Origin: Moorena sp. SIOASIH
GTDB taxonomy: Bacteria; Cyanobacteriota; Cyanobacteriia; Cyanobacteriales; Coleofasciculaceae
NCBI RefSeq assembly: GCF_010671925.1
Contig: NZ_JAAHIH010000003.1
Location: 372,001-436,000, forward strand
DNA: 64,000 nt
Direction of reading: 5' to 3'
The notes under the pieces were generated by a model that searched no databases, had not been told where the DNA came from, and was given only the letters and a program-made list of their open reading frames with translations. Shown in pieces: positions 55,421 to 63,443 of the stretch (the stretch's first letter is position 1; each line of letters starts with the position of its first letter). The position numbers and the translations under genes are program-made.

Positions 55421-55610
55421 AACCTTCCACAAGCCAACCTTGGCCAAAAGGCCACGCTACGCGAACAACCTTCCACAAGCCAACCTTGGCCAAAAGGCCA
55501 CGCTACGCGAACAACCTTCCACAACCCTCCCTTGGCCAAAAGGCCACGCTACGCGAACAACCTTCTTCCTCCACAACCCTCCCTTGGCCAAAAGGCCACG
55601 CTACGCGAAC
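55421..55610. repeat. Four tandem copies of the GGCC/CGCTACGCGAAC mini-repeat
   Basis: Units of about 46-51 bp with the shared core CTTGGCCAAAAGGCCACGCT, ACGCGAACAACCTTC. This is the window's clearest tandem form of the palindromic mini-repeat that is also found inside genes (8729, 15688, 42431). Confidence 0.92.
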
Positions 55611-55757
55611 AACATTCAACCTTCAACAAACCCACCTTCAACAAACCCACCTTCAACCTTCAACCTTCAACCTTCAACCTTCAACCTTAAACAAACCAAC
55701 CTTCAACCTTCAACCTTCAACCTTCAACCTTCCACAACCCTCCCTTCAACCTTCCAA
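55611..55757. repeat. CCTTCAA heptamer array
   Basis: Runs of CCTTCAA broken by ACAAACC variants. The same heptamer forms the in-frame insertions of the STAND genes at 10074 and 15720. Confidence 0.9.
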
Positions 55758-55783
55758 ATGACGCACCCCCAACCCAAAGGCTT

Positions 55784-56335
55784 TTACACACTACCAAAGG
55801 TTGGGATAGGACTACCATTCTCACGAGAGAAGCTCGGTAGATCAACCCGGGTGATATTGCGGCTTCTGACCGCTAGTCGGTAACTGACACTCTGGAGTTC
55901 AGCGTGGAGTTGTCGGTTTTCTCGCTGTAACATGGTCACCTTCTCCTTAACTGGTGCCATCCGTTCCGAAAACTTCTGGTGATAAATTTTTGGTAGCTCT
56001 TGTACAACTTGTTCTAGCTGACGAGAGCGTTCGGTTAATTCTTCCACATTATCCCGCAATTGCTTTATTTCCGTGTCACGGGTGGCAATTTGCTGTTGAT
56101 AAAATTCCACCTGCTGCTCCACATCGTGCAACTGTTCTCGCAAGACCACCATCTGAGCCTTATGGCGCTCAGAAACCTCTTGGGGAGGTTTGAAATTAGC
56201 ATTACCCTTCACCAACCGGAATAGTTCTTGAGACAGCTGCTGCACTAACTGGTCTCTAAGCTGCAACTCTTCCCGCAAGCGAGATACTTCCGTTTGCAGA
56301 GCTGATCTCGATAGGGTTTCAATCTGCCTCACCAT
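55784..56335 (-). CDS. Coiled-coil protein of unknown function
   Basis: 183 residues, nearly all heptad-patterned helix: TEVSRLREELQLRDQLVQQL, then a short break (KGNANFKPPQ), a second long coil (VVLREQLHDVEQQVEFYQQQ onward to about 155) and a Ser/Arg-rich tail (RNITRVDLPSFSRENGSP). No signal peptide or membrane segment. It is free of repeats inside but stands between two repeat blocks. I cannot assign a family; a cytoskeletal or scaffolding role is inference only. Confidence 0.75.
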   Translation of the reverse strand: MVRQIETLSRSALQTEVSRLREELQLRDQLVQQLSQELFRLVKGNANFKPPQEVSERHKAQMVVLREQLHDVEQQVEFYQQQIATRDTEIKQLRDNVEELTERSRQLEQVVQELPKIYHQKFSERMAPVKEKVTMLQRENRQLHAELQSVSYRLAVRSRNITRVDLPSFSRENGSPIPTFGSV

Positions 56336-56466
56336 GGCTTACCACTCCAAGTAAATATACAATTTCCAATAGTAGATGGCGACCGGGGGTGTCGATCACT
56401 GATCACAAAATATACCGTTGCAGCTAATTTACCATCCAAACCCAGCAATTGACCATTCAAAACTCT

Positions 56467-56620
56467 TGTAGGGTGGGCAAATTGACTCGAATCGGTGAGG
56501 ATTTGGTCAGAATGTATGGTATTTGCCCACCCTACCCCTCCTGTTCCTCTTGTAGGGTGGGCAAATTGACTCGAATCGGTGAGGATTTGGTCAGAATGTA
56601 TGGTATTTGCCCACCCTACC
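56467..56620. repeat. Two direct copies of a GTAGGGTGGGCAAA hairpin repeat
   Basis: Identical units at 56467-56535 and 56551-56620. Each begins TGTAGGGTGGGCAAATTGAC and ends TATTTGCCCACCCTACC, so each can fold on itself. ATTCCCG heptamers follow (56623-56730). Confidence 0.92.
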
Positions 56621-56849
56621 CCGATTCCCGATTCCCGATTCCCGATTCCCTGTTCCCGATTCCCGATTCCCGATTCCCGATTCCCGATTCCCTGTTCCCT
56701 GTTCCCTGTTCCCTGTTCCCTGTTCCCTTTCCAGTGCAATTGTTGTTAATAATTGTTTCTTATACGGTGCGAGTAAGTAATTCTAGGTTTAACCTGCTTT
56801 AGCATTTGTATATTAATGAAGCCCAAAGGATTCCCCAAAAAAAGTCTTT

Positions 56850-56985
56850 TGTAGGGTGGGCAAATCGACAGTATTCCTGATCTAATGGTCAGATTCACAG
56901 AATTTGCCCACCCTACGCCTTGTAGCAAATGCACAGGATAACGGTACTGATGGTCAGATTCACAGAATTTGCCCACCCTACGCCT
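56850..56985. repeat. GTAGGGTGGGCAAA hairpin repeat plus a partial copy
   Basis: A full copy at 56850-56916 and a second whose 3' half (GATGGTCAGATTCACAGAAT, TTGCCCACCCTACG) is identical but whose 5' end differs (56950-56982). No gene lies between 56336 and 57708. Confidence 0.88.
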
Positions 56986-57125
56986 GATATTGTTTTCTTC
57001 AAGGGTACAGGGGATGTAAGCATTCAGCCGTCAGCTAATGCGCTACGCGATCGCATTGCGAACAGCTATCAGGTGATGGGGGGATGCGTCAACGTTCGAC
57101 GCCTGTTTACGGCACGGTCGGGATA

Positions 57126-57585
57126 GTTTGACACTCCCCGCCCGCTTATGGACGGGGATTCTTGATTCAACGAGATGACTTGTTCAACCAGGCCGGAGCC
57201 AGGAAAAATAGAGGTCTCCTCTCCCCAAGCGTAGAGGGTCTATGACCCAGGTTTCGGTGTGCCCCACCGTACCTTGTCTTGATGCAAAGCGCGAGTGGGG
57301 GAAACCCCCGTGAGGCCACTGCATCGCTTTTTTTTTATATAGATAGATAGATACTTTTTTAATCTAATTTTTTTCATAGACGTAAAGAGTCGTTAGACCA
57401 AATTACGCAATATGCATCTGATACATATTTTTTACGTTGCCTACTTATTTTTAGATAGTATTTATCTAGCTTTTTAGTTTTTTATTTATAATATAATCAT
57501 AACACGATCTGTGAAAACTGTCAAGTTTTAGCTGAAAAATAAAGCCGTCCTATAAGGACGGGGCTTTAAACCCAATTTTTTCGGT
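57126..57585 (-). mobile_element. Internal-deletion derivative of the 39933-type TnpB element
   Basis: Reverse-oriented. It begins with the right end (GTTTGACACTCCCCGCCCGC), then about 120 bp corresponding to the last codons of tnpB (CCTGGCTCCGGCCTGGTTGA in reverse complement matches the 41-kb copy closely), and ends with the left-end hairpin AAAGCCGTCCTATAAGGACG GGGCTTT (57542-57569). Most of tnpB is missing. A GATGCAAAGCGCGAGTGGGG mini-repeat has inserted inside (57285-57335). It could be moved in trans. Confidence 0.82.
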
Positions 57586-57708
57586 AAAACGAGCAGGGAT
57601 TTTAAAGCAGCCGTACCAGCACCCCCCAGCTTATTTACTACCTGCCATTGATTAGCTGACGGCTGACAGCTGATAGCAGAATACAAACCTAAGAAAAAGG
57701 AACTAGCT

Positions 57709-59421
57709 ATGCGCACAACTCATACCTATAAACCGAAATATTCTCACTCTACCTCGTGGTCAGATGAACAAAAAAAGAAAGACTCCAGACGGAAAGGTTA
57801 TCGAGAAATATTGGAAGCAGAGGAAAGGGAGTGGAACGCCGAAGAGGCGGTCGGGGAATGGGGAAGTATCAGTGCTAAGGTGATGCGCACCTTAGAATCA
57901 GGAGTAACCCAACCGGAAAGGGGACGGAGAGAGATGGGGCGGCAAGGCAAGTTTTCGTTTGGACAGCCTGGTGTTAGAAGCAGGCTTGGTGCGAATCACG
58001 GTGGGCATCAGGTAGTGCAGCCTAAAAGGATTATGGTGCAGCGGAGAGCACAACCGTTGGCGGGGGATACGGTGATAACTGGCGAAAGCATGAGGGCATC
58101 GAGGAGTGATAATCAAAACAAAACTGGCTTGCCTGATCGCCTCAAAGCAGGCATAGAAAACCTCTCGGGTTACTCGATGGATGATGTGAGGGTGCATTAC
58201 AACTCGGAGAAACCGGCACAGTTGGAGGCACTAGCATATACACAGGGAACGGATATTCATGTGGCATCGGGCCAGGAGAAGCATTTGGCCCATGAGGCGT
58301 GGCATGTGGTTCAGCAGAAGCAGGGGAGGGTTAAGCCGACCTCCCAGTGGAATGGTTTAGAGAAAGTGAATGTGGATGCGGGGTTGGAGAAGGAAGCAGA
58401 TGTGAAGGGACGAGAGGTATTGAGGAAAGAACGGAGGGTACCCGTCCCGAGCAGCATAATATATAGGATGTTCGAGTCGAAGGCCACCCCTCCGAGGGAA
58501 AAGCAGCCGATGAGGCAGTTTTACCCGGAAGTGACCCAAAAAATGCCAACAGAAAGTTCTGGTAACCCAACAACTATTCAATTTAATCAAACTACTAATG
58601 ATTTATTCAAAGAAAATTTTACGAACTATAGTGGTGGAAAGGAAACTGATAAGACATTCCACATACTGAACCATGACAAAAGTACAGTCTGGACGGTCGG
58701 AAAATCTGGGATAAAAGATGAATACAATGCACTGAAAAAACTATCCGATAATGGATGTAATACAGTGTTGAAAGGTGATTTGGTGCCATGTAATATCAAT
58801 ATGCGAGGGCAAGACCCCAGTCAAGGGTTTGCCTATCCGATGAAATGGATAAGCAATGGTTTGTCGTCCAATTCAAACCAACCGGATTTCCTAAAAGCCC
58901 TAACAAGGTTGAACAGCAACCATAATACGTTAAATTCACTAGAAGAATTCCAAAAATTCGCAAAAAAAGAAGCTGTACAAGATTTCCAGGCAATTCTAGA
59001 TCAATCCACCGGAATAATCTACGCCAATGATCCAAGAGGCATTATGTCGGCCAACCCCAAGGCACCGATGGTCCGGACATTAGATTTATGGAGTCAGCAT
59101 ATCAATCAAACCAAGCCTATGGAGCCTATGGTCGGACAGGATCTCTCATTCATGAATATAGATTGGGATAAGGAGTTCAAGAGGAAAGCAATGGAGGGAA
59201 AGGTGTGGGAAATCAGTCTAAAAAATGTCCCAAAGTTCATGGATCAATCCCTGAAGGAAAGTCGGGAAAAAGGAGAGAATTTTCCGATGCAATATCAATC
59301 CCAAAACTGGGATATAGTACACATAAACGAGACAGAAAATCTGGTTTATCTGGGACCGGTTTTAGAAAACAAAAAAAGCGAAAGTTTTGGAGTTTTGGGT
59401 ATAGTGCGATCGCTCTTGTAG
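57709..59421 (+). CDS. DUF4157 (eCIS core-type) metallopeptidase-like toxin with unknown C-terminal domain
   Basis: 570 residues, AAGGA before the ATG. Charged N-terminal 120 residues; DUF4157 at about 140-245 (GLPDRLKAGIENLSGYSMDD, VRVHYNSEKPAQLEALAYTQ, HVASGQEKHLAHEAWHVVQQ), with the HExxH zinc motif HEAWH. DUF4157 is the hallmark of effectors of extracellular contractile injection systems. The C-terminal 270 residues have WTVGKSGIKDEYNALKKLSD and VQDFQAILDQSTGIIYANDP, which look like a kinase-type or HipA-like fold (inference). No contractile-system gene is in the window, so it is an orphan effector. The stop is taken from a repeat (GTGCGATCGCTCTTGTAG), so the last residues are probably foreign. 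Confidence 0.82.
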   Translation: MRTTHTYKPKYSHSTSWSDEQKKKDSRRKGYREILEAEEREWNAEEAVGEWGSISAKVMRTLESGVTQPERGRREMGRQGKFSFGQPGVRSRLGANHGGHQVVQPKRIMVQRRAQPLAGDTVITGESMRASRSDNQNKTGLPDRLKAGIENLSGYSMDDVRVHYNSEKPAQLEALAYTQGTDIHVASGQEKHLAHEAWHVVQQKQGRVKPTSQWNGLEKVNVDAGLEKEADVKGREVLRKERRVPVPSSIIYRMFESKATPPREKQPMRQFYPEVTQKMPTESSGNPTTIQFNQTTNDLFKENFTNYSGGKETDKTFHILNHDKSTVWTVGKSGIKDEYNALKKLSDNGCNTVLKGDLVPCNINMRGQDPSQGFAYPMKWISNGLSSNSNQPDFLKALTRLNSNHNTLNSLEEFQKFAKKEAVQDFQAILDQSTGIIYANDPRGIMSANPKAPMVRTLDLWSQHINQTKPMEPMVGQDLSFMNIDWDKEFKRKAMEGKVWEISLKNVPKFMDQSLKESREKGENFPMQYQSQNWDIVHINETENLVYLGPVLENKKSESFGVLGIVRSLL

Positions 59422-59435
59422 TGCGATCGCTCTTG

Positions 59436-59650
59436 TAGGGTGCGTTAATGAAATGTAACGCACCATCTATCTGCAAATTGAAACCAAACCATTATTAACT
59501 AATACCACGGTAACTAATACCACGGTGCGTTACGGCTTAAAATTATGTAATATCATCTATTTTTATCAACGAATACTACGGTGCGTTACGGCTCAAAATC
59601 TTGTCATAACATCGTGTCTTATTACCAAACTGCCCTTAGCACCCTACAAA
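59436..59650. repeat. REP/MITE-like repeat with GTAGGGTGCG ends, expanded copy
   Basis: Starts GTAGGGTGCG and ends AGCACCCTAC; inside are GTAACGCACC and two copies of GGTGCGTTACGGCT. Longer than the sister copies (60559, 61811) because of an internal duplication. Frames across it (59525-59806) are not credible. Confidence 0.82.
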
Positions 59651-59806
59651 ATCCCTACATACAAAATTTCCAAATTATCTTCATTATATATAGCAATTCC
59701 TTTATCATTTGTCAAATCAGTAAAATCTGGAATCGTTGCTGGGCAAGGGTTATAGCCTTCGCTTTGGCCAATATATTTCACGAAATCCCTACAAAATTAA
59801 AAAATT

Positions 59807-60358
59807 CTATTCATCCCAAATCCCCTGTGGTTTTTCTTTCCTTCCATCCTTTCCCCAATCCCTTGGATAAATTCCCTGAGCGATAAACCGATGAATACTG
59901 GAATACTGCCAATCTTGAGGATGTTTACATAACCGATGTCTCACCGGATTATCATGAATATAATCACAATGGTGAGCAAAATCCCGTTCATTACGGATTA
60001 AATGTTCCCAACAACGACGTTGCCAAAGATTGCTTTCCCTTCGCTTTTGTCGTGACCGATAAACCGCTCGATTAATCCCTAATTCTTGTGCATAATGTTT
60101 GGTAACATAAGTTTTTATTAATCGCAATCTCACCGAAAAATCCGGATCATCAGGGGGTAAAGTCCACAAACCATGAAAATGGTCTGGTAACAAAACAAAT
60201 GCCTCAATGGAAAAAGGATATTTTTCCCTTACCTTAGCGATCGCTTCTCTGAGAGCCTTTTTGCCAATGTCACTACAGAGCCAAGGTACTCTTTGATAAG
60301 TGACTTGAGTGATAAAATATGTACCACCGGAAACATGAGGTCTTCTATAATTGGGCAT
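59807..60358 (-). CDS. REP-associated tyrosine transposase (RAYT, IS200-like)
   Basis: 183 residues. HUH-type single-strand nuclease: His60-Phe-His62 in VLLPDHFHGLW and probable catalytic Tyr133 in HHCDYIHDNPVRH. RAYTs act on palindromic repeats (REPs) and usually do not carry mobile ends of their own. REP/MITE-like copies with GTAGGGTGCG and GGTGCGTTAC stems lie on both sides within 100 bp (59436 and 60399) and further at 60559 and 61811, as expected for a RAYT locus. The frame is complete. Confidence 0.9.
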   Translation of the reverse strand: MPNYRRPHVSGGTYFITQVTYQRVPWLCSDIGKKALREAIAKVREKYPFSIEAFVLLPDHFHGLWTLPPDDPDFSVRLRLIKTYVTKHYAQELGINRAVYRSRQKRRESNLWQRRCWEHLIRNERDFAHHCDYIHDNPVRHRLCKHPQDWQYSSIHRFIAQGIYPRDWGKDGRKEKPQGIWDE

Positions 60359-60398
60359 TAGGATCTGCTATATGCTCACATTTATAGTATTCCCAGCT

Positions 60399-60472
60399 CT
60401 CGTAGGGTGCGAAGCATGAAATGTAACGCACCATCTGTATGGTGATCTTCGGTGCGTTACGCTACCGCACTT
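60399..60472. repeat. Short GTAGGGTGCG/GTAACGCACC REP-like copy
   Basis: GTAGGGTGCGAAGCATGAAA, TGTAACGCACCATC and then GGTGCGTTACGC. The inner GTAACGCACC and GGTGCGTTAC are exact reverse complements. Confidence 0.85.
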
Positions 60473-60558
60473 CACACCCAAGCTCGTGCGATCGCCTATG
60501 TTGTTGGTTGAAATTTTGTGTTGATGCTAGCTTAACTCATTTTGGTGCGATCGCTATT

Positions 60559-60826
60559 GTAGGGTGCGAAGCCTGAAATGTAACGCACCATCAATATACA
60601 AATTGAAACCAAACCATTCTTAACCAATCCCACGGTGCGTTACGGCTTCAAGGCTTTGTTATATCAAATAATATTATCACCAAAAACGCCCTTAGCACCC
60701 TACAAAATTACCAAATATTATTCATTATAATATATCCAAATTGAAACCTATTAAATAATCCCATTTGCACCTTGCGCATCGGCGCACGCTAAGCGAACGA
60801 GCACAATTCAAGCATTATGCTGATAG
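60559..60826. repeat. Large direct repeat, left copy (REP-like plus downstream segment)
   Basis: 268 bp: TGTAGGGTGCGAAGCCTGAA ... GCACCCTACAAAATTACC, then a shared tail to AAGCATTATGCTGATAG. It is almost identical to 61811-62070 in the same orientation; together they bracket the DUF433/DUF5615 pair. Confidence 0.88.
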
Positions 60827-60839
60827 GGCGATCGCCTCT

Positions 60840-60906
60840 TGTAGGGTGGGCAAATAGACATGATTCCTAATTAAATTGCCAAACTATCATAATTTGCACA
60901 CCCTAC
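60840..60906. repeat. GTAGGGTGGGCAAA hairpin repeat
   Basis: TGTAGGGTGGGCAAATAGAC ... AATTTGCACACCCTACC. It stands between the left large repeat and the toxin-antitoxin pair, mirrored by 61673-61740 on the other side. Confidence 0.88.
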
Positions 60907-60975
60907 CCTACCGAATGCGATCGCCCTATAGTTTAAAATAAGGGAAAAACCACCTAAATCAATTGGAGAAACCCC

Positions 60976-61263
60976 TTGGCAACCCTTACCGACATTGGCA
61001 AACTGATCAGTACTGATGCCAATAGTAATCGTCCAGTCATTGCAGGAACTCGAACCTCTGTGCGCCGAATTGCTGGTCTATATAATCAAGGTAACAACGC
61101 TGAAGAAATAGCGAGACGATTAAATCACCTAACAATCACTCAAATTTATGCCGCATTAACTTATTATCATGCTAACCGTCAGGAAATAGACGAAGATATC
61201 GCAGCCGAACAAACCGCCTATGAAGAACTGGCCAAACAACATTATCAGGCCACCAAACCCTAA
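60976..61263 (+). CDS. DUF433 antitoxin-like protein
   Basis: 95 residues, read from TTG with GGAG eight bases upstream. DUF433 pattern: ANSNRPVIAGTRTSVRRIAG, LYNQGNNAEEIARRL and LTITQIYAALTYYHANRQEI, a winged-helix-like DNA-binding fold. DUF433 genes commonly precede DUF5615 PIN-like toxins, as here with 2 bp between the genes, so this is the likely antitoxin and autoregulator. Confidence 0.88.
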   Translation: MATLTDIGKLISTDANSNRPVIAGTRTSVRRIAGLYNQGNNAEEIARRLNHLTITQIYAALTYYHANRQEIDEDIAAEQTAYEELAKQHYQATKP

Positions 61264-61265
61264 AC

Positions 61266-61628
61266 ATGACACAGATTCGCCTTTATTTAGATGAAGATAC
61301 TATGGATAGCGATCTGATCATGGCCTTGCGTCTTCGCAACGTGAATGTTGTCTCGACAGGGGAAGCTCAAATGTTGTCCCGTAGCGATGAAGAACAATTA
61401 CAATGGGCCTATGACCATCAGCGTGTTATTTATAGCTTTAATGCCCGAGACTTTTATAGAATTCATACTAATTTTATCGAGAAAAGACAAGAGCATTCAG
61501 GGATTATTTTAGGGTTTCAAAACTATTCTATTGGTGAGCAAATGCGGCGGATTTTAAGGATAATTGCCACTAAATCAGCAGAAGAAATGAAAAATCAAGT
61601 AGAATTTTTAAGTGCTTGGGGAGAATAA
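61266..61628 (+). CDS. DUF5615 PIN-like toxin
   Basis: 120 residues. PIN-like acidic residues: IRLYLDEDTMDSDL at the N-terminus, SDEEQLQWAYDHQRVIYSFN and ARDFYRIH, typical of DUF5615 (probable RNase). It follows the DUF433 gene directly and ends AWGE. The pair is complete. Both genes lie inside a symmetrical nest of repeats. Confidence 0.9.
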   Translation: MTQIRLYLDEDTMDSDLIMALRLRNVNVVSTGEAQMLSRSDEEQLQWAYDHQRVIYSFNARDFYRIHTNFIEKRQEHSGIILGFQNYSIGEQMRRILRIIATKSAEEMKNQVEFLSAWGE

Positions 61629-61672
61629 TAGCGTAAGCTTTACCCCAGACACCCTACAAGAGCGTACGCTCT

Positions 61673-61740
61673 TGTAGGGTGGGCAAATTGACATGATCAC
61701 TGAGCTTATAGACAAAGTCAGATTATTTACCCACCCTACC
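61673..61740. repeat. GTAGGGTGGGCAAA hairpin repeat
   Basis: TGTAGGGTGGGCAAATTGAC ... TATTTACCCACCCTACC. Right-hand partner of 60840-60906 around the toxin-antitoxin genes. Confidence 0.88.
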
Positions 61741-61810
61741 CCACTTAAAGATTTTATTCCTTAATTTTTAATTTTTAATTTTGAACTTTGAATTGAAGTG
61801 CGTACGCTCT

Positions 61811-62070
61811 TGTAGGGTGCGAAGCCTGAAATGTAACGCACCATCAATATACAAATTGAAACCAAAGCATTCTCAACCAATACAACGGTGCGTTACGGCT
61901 TCAACGCTTTGTTATATCAAATAATATTATCACAAAAAACGCATAACGCACCCTACAAAATTACCAAATATTATTCATAATATATCCAAATTTAAACCTA
62001 TTAAATTATACCATTTGCGCCGAGGCGCACGCTAAGCGAACGAGCAAAATTTTAAGCATTATGCTGATAG
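61811..62070. repeat. Large direct repeat, right copy
   Basis: 260 bp, near-identical and same orientation as 60559-60826, with the same REP-like part, the same AT-rich tail and the same GGCGCACGCTAAGCGAACGA segment. Small deletions account for the length difference. Confidence 0.88.
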
Positions 62071-62146
62071 CTGACCTCTGACCGCTGACCGCTGATAACT
62101 CACCTTTATTTCAATTACCCCTCCACAGAAAAAATTATAAAAACCC

Positions 62147-62175
62147 TTGACAAAATATTTTATAATAATTATGAT
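62147..62175 (+). promoter_or_regulatory. Consensus sigma-70 promoter
   Basis: TTGACA (62147-62152), 17-bp spacer, TATGAT (62170-62175). Transcription would begin about 62182, 27 bases before the ATG of the small gene at 62209. Confidence 0.75.
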
Positions 62176-62208
62176 TATATTTGTCAATCTAAAAACAATA
62201 ATTCGACT

Positions 62209-62421
62209 ATGCCTCAAAACTCTCAGCCAAATTCAAACGATAATTCAAACGGATTCGTTGTTCCGTACATTTTGAAGGGGTCTCGCGAGCAAATAACCCA
62301 TACCGTGTATATCCTTAATGGCCTGGGCTACGCTCAACTAACTGAATGGGGTCCTCTTCAGCCCACTGGAATTCCAGGGCAATATATTACGATTATGATG
62401 AGATATTGGATTTGGCGTTAA
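62209..62421 (+). CDS. Small protein of unknown function
   Basis: 70 residues. Asn/Ser/Gln-rich start (MPQNSQPNSNDNSNGF) then a folded-looking part: VVPYILKGSREQITHTVYIL, LGYAQLTEWGPL and YITIMMRYWIWR. A consensus promoter precedes it and a GC hairpin plus terminator follow, so it is a free-standing transcription unit. No Shine-Dalgarno is clear. I do not recognise the family; no signal peptide or long membrane helix. Confidence 0.65.
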   Translation: MPQNSQPNSNDNSNGFVVPYILKGSREQITHTVYILNGLGYAQLTEWGPLQPTGIPGQYITIMMRYWIWR

Positions 62422-62433
62422 GACCTTAAATTT

Positions 62434-62454
62434 CAGGGGGGGTTTCCCCCCCTG
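62434..62454. terminator. GC hairpin after the small gene
   Basis: Nine-base stem CAGGGGGGG / CCCCCCCTG with loop TTT, 12 bases after the stop, but without a T tract. Confidence 0.55.
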
Positions 62455-62514
62455 GACAAAGCATCCGATCAGAATCGGATAGGTGATAAAATTGAGTGCA
62501 TAAGCGAAAATTCC

Positions 62515-62549
62515 TAGCCGTGGAAAGTATTTCTGCGGCTATTTTTTTT
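62515..62549 (+). terminator. Rho-independent terminator
   Basis: Stem TAGCCG...AAA / TTT...CGGCTA with a small internal mismatch, directly followed by eight T residues. It terminates the small-gene transcript. Confidence 0.75.
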
Positions 62550-62698
62550 GGGGTTATGAGGTTGAAGGTTATGAGGTTGAAGGTTATGAGGTTGAAGGTT
62601 ATGAGGTTGAAGGTTATGAGGTTGAAGGTTATGAGGTTGAAGGTTATGAGGTTGAAGGTTAGTTGATTGAAGGTTAGTTGGTTGAAATTAGGTTGAAG
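62550..62698. repeat. 15-bp tandem array (GGTTATGAGGTTGAA)
   Basis: About eight copies, the last ones changed to GGTTAGTTGATTGAA-like. Made of GGTTATG/AGGTTGA halves, related to the heptamer arrays. Confidence 0.93.
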
Positions 62699-62710
62699 TG
62701 CGATCGCTTT

Positions 62711-62778
62711 TGTAGGGTGGGCTGCATGTCGATGAGAACTGTACAAATGGTCAAAGTATCAGAATTTGCCCACCCGAC
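62711..62778. repeat. GTAGGGTGGGC hairpin repeat, diverged
   Basis: TGTAGGGTGGGCTGCATGTC ... AGAATTTGCCCACCCGACA. Preceded by GTGCGATCGCTTT, which often precedes copies of this family. A 27-codon frame at 62838-62921 between here and the next gene is too short to support. Confidence 0.82.
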
Positions 62779-62931
62779 ACCACTACTAGTCAGCAATAAG
62801 CGCGGTTTTATACACACTATCTTCGGTAGAGCCAAAAATGTTAAATCAAATTAAAATTACTATAGAGTCGGAAATGGACTTACAACTTCACAGGGATTTG
62901 AATAATATCCAACAGTTTTAGACAAAAAACC

Positions 62932-63315
62932 ATGACTCCAAATAATCCACAGCCAAATGAACGCCCTCCGATTTGGATTGGGCATGTTAGCATAAATGTT
63001 TCAGATTTCAAAAAATCTCTCGACTTCTTCGAGTTTGTGGGGATGCGAAAAGTTGCTGAATTTCCCGAGTTAGCAGTGCTAGAGTTGAGAGGGGGAACCC
63101 ATCTGGTGCTTAGAAATAAACCTGAAGCAGCACCAGGACAAGCGAGTTTTGATCTGATGGTTGATGATTTGAAGGGTCAACAGGTCGCCCTGCAAGAGGC
63201 TGGCTATGCACCGAGCGAAATTCGCGAAGGCAGAATACACAGTGTGTTTGATGTCTCTGAACCTTCGGGAAACATAATTAGCTTTTACGACAGCCATGTG
63301 GTGGGGCCAGTCTAG
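62932..63315 (+). CDS. VOC (glyoxalase/bleomycin resistance) superfamily protein
   Basis: 127 residues forming one VOC domain (two beta-alpha-beta-beta-beta units). Family marks: IGHVSINVSDFKKSLDFFEF near the N-terminus with the first His, AVLELRGGTHLVLRNKP, FDLMVDDLKGQQVALQEAG and FDVSEPSGNIISFYDSH at the end (Glu replaced by Ser in the usual metal-binding PDGNxxE site). It could be a metal-dependent lyase or a binding protein; the function cannot be named. Confidence 0.82.
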   Translation: MTPNNPQPNERPPIWIGHVSINVSDFKKSLDFFEFVGMRKVAEFPELAVLELRGGTHLVLRNKPEAAPGQASFDLMVDDLKGQQVALQEAGYAPSEIREGRIHSVFDVSEPSGNIISFYDSHVVGPV

Positions 63316-63326
63316 AGGTTAGTCAG

Positions 63327-63440
63327 TAGGGTTGGCAAATGGAAATTATAACTGATCAAATGGTGAAACTATCATTAATTGCCCACCCTACCCAACTCAT
63401 AGCTGATAGCTGATAGCTGATAGCTGATAGCTGACAGCTG
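63327..63440. repeat. GTAGGGTTGGCAAA hairpin and AGCTGAT heptamers
   Basis: Hairpin-family copy at 63327-63391 (GTAGGGTTGGCAAATGG ... AATTGCCCACCCTACC), then about six AGCTGAT/AGCTGAC heptamers to 63440. Confidence 0.85.
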
Positions 63441-63443
63441 ACG

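Noticed and set aside
55111..55883. Plus-strand ORFs of 101-213 codons across the repeat block
   Set aside because: They consist of SAVSGQPSA and PSTFNLQ repeats read from the arrays and run antisense into the coiled-coil gene.
59525..59886. Overlapping plus-strand ORFs after the DUF4157 gene
   Set aside because: They cover the REP-like repeat and the antisense 3' end of the RAYT gene.
62838..62921. 27-codon ORF before the VOC gene
   Set aside because: Too short, no Shine-Dalgarno and no recognisable pattern; could be a leader peptide but nothing supports it.
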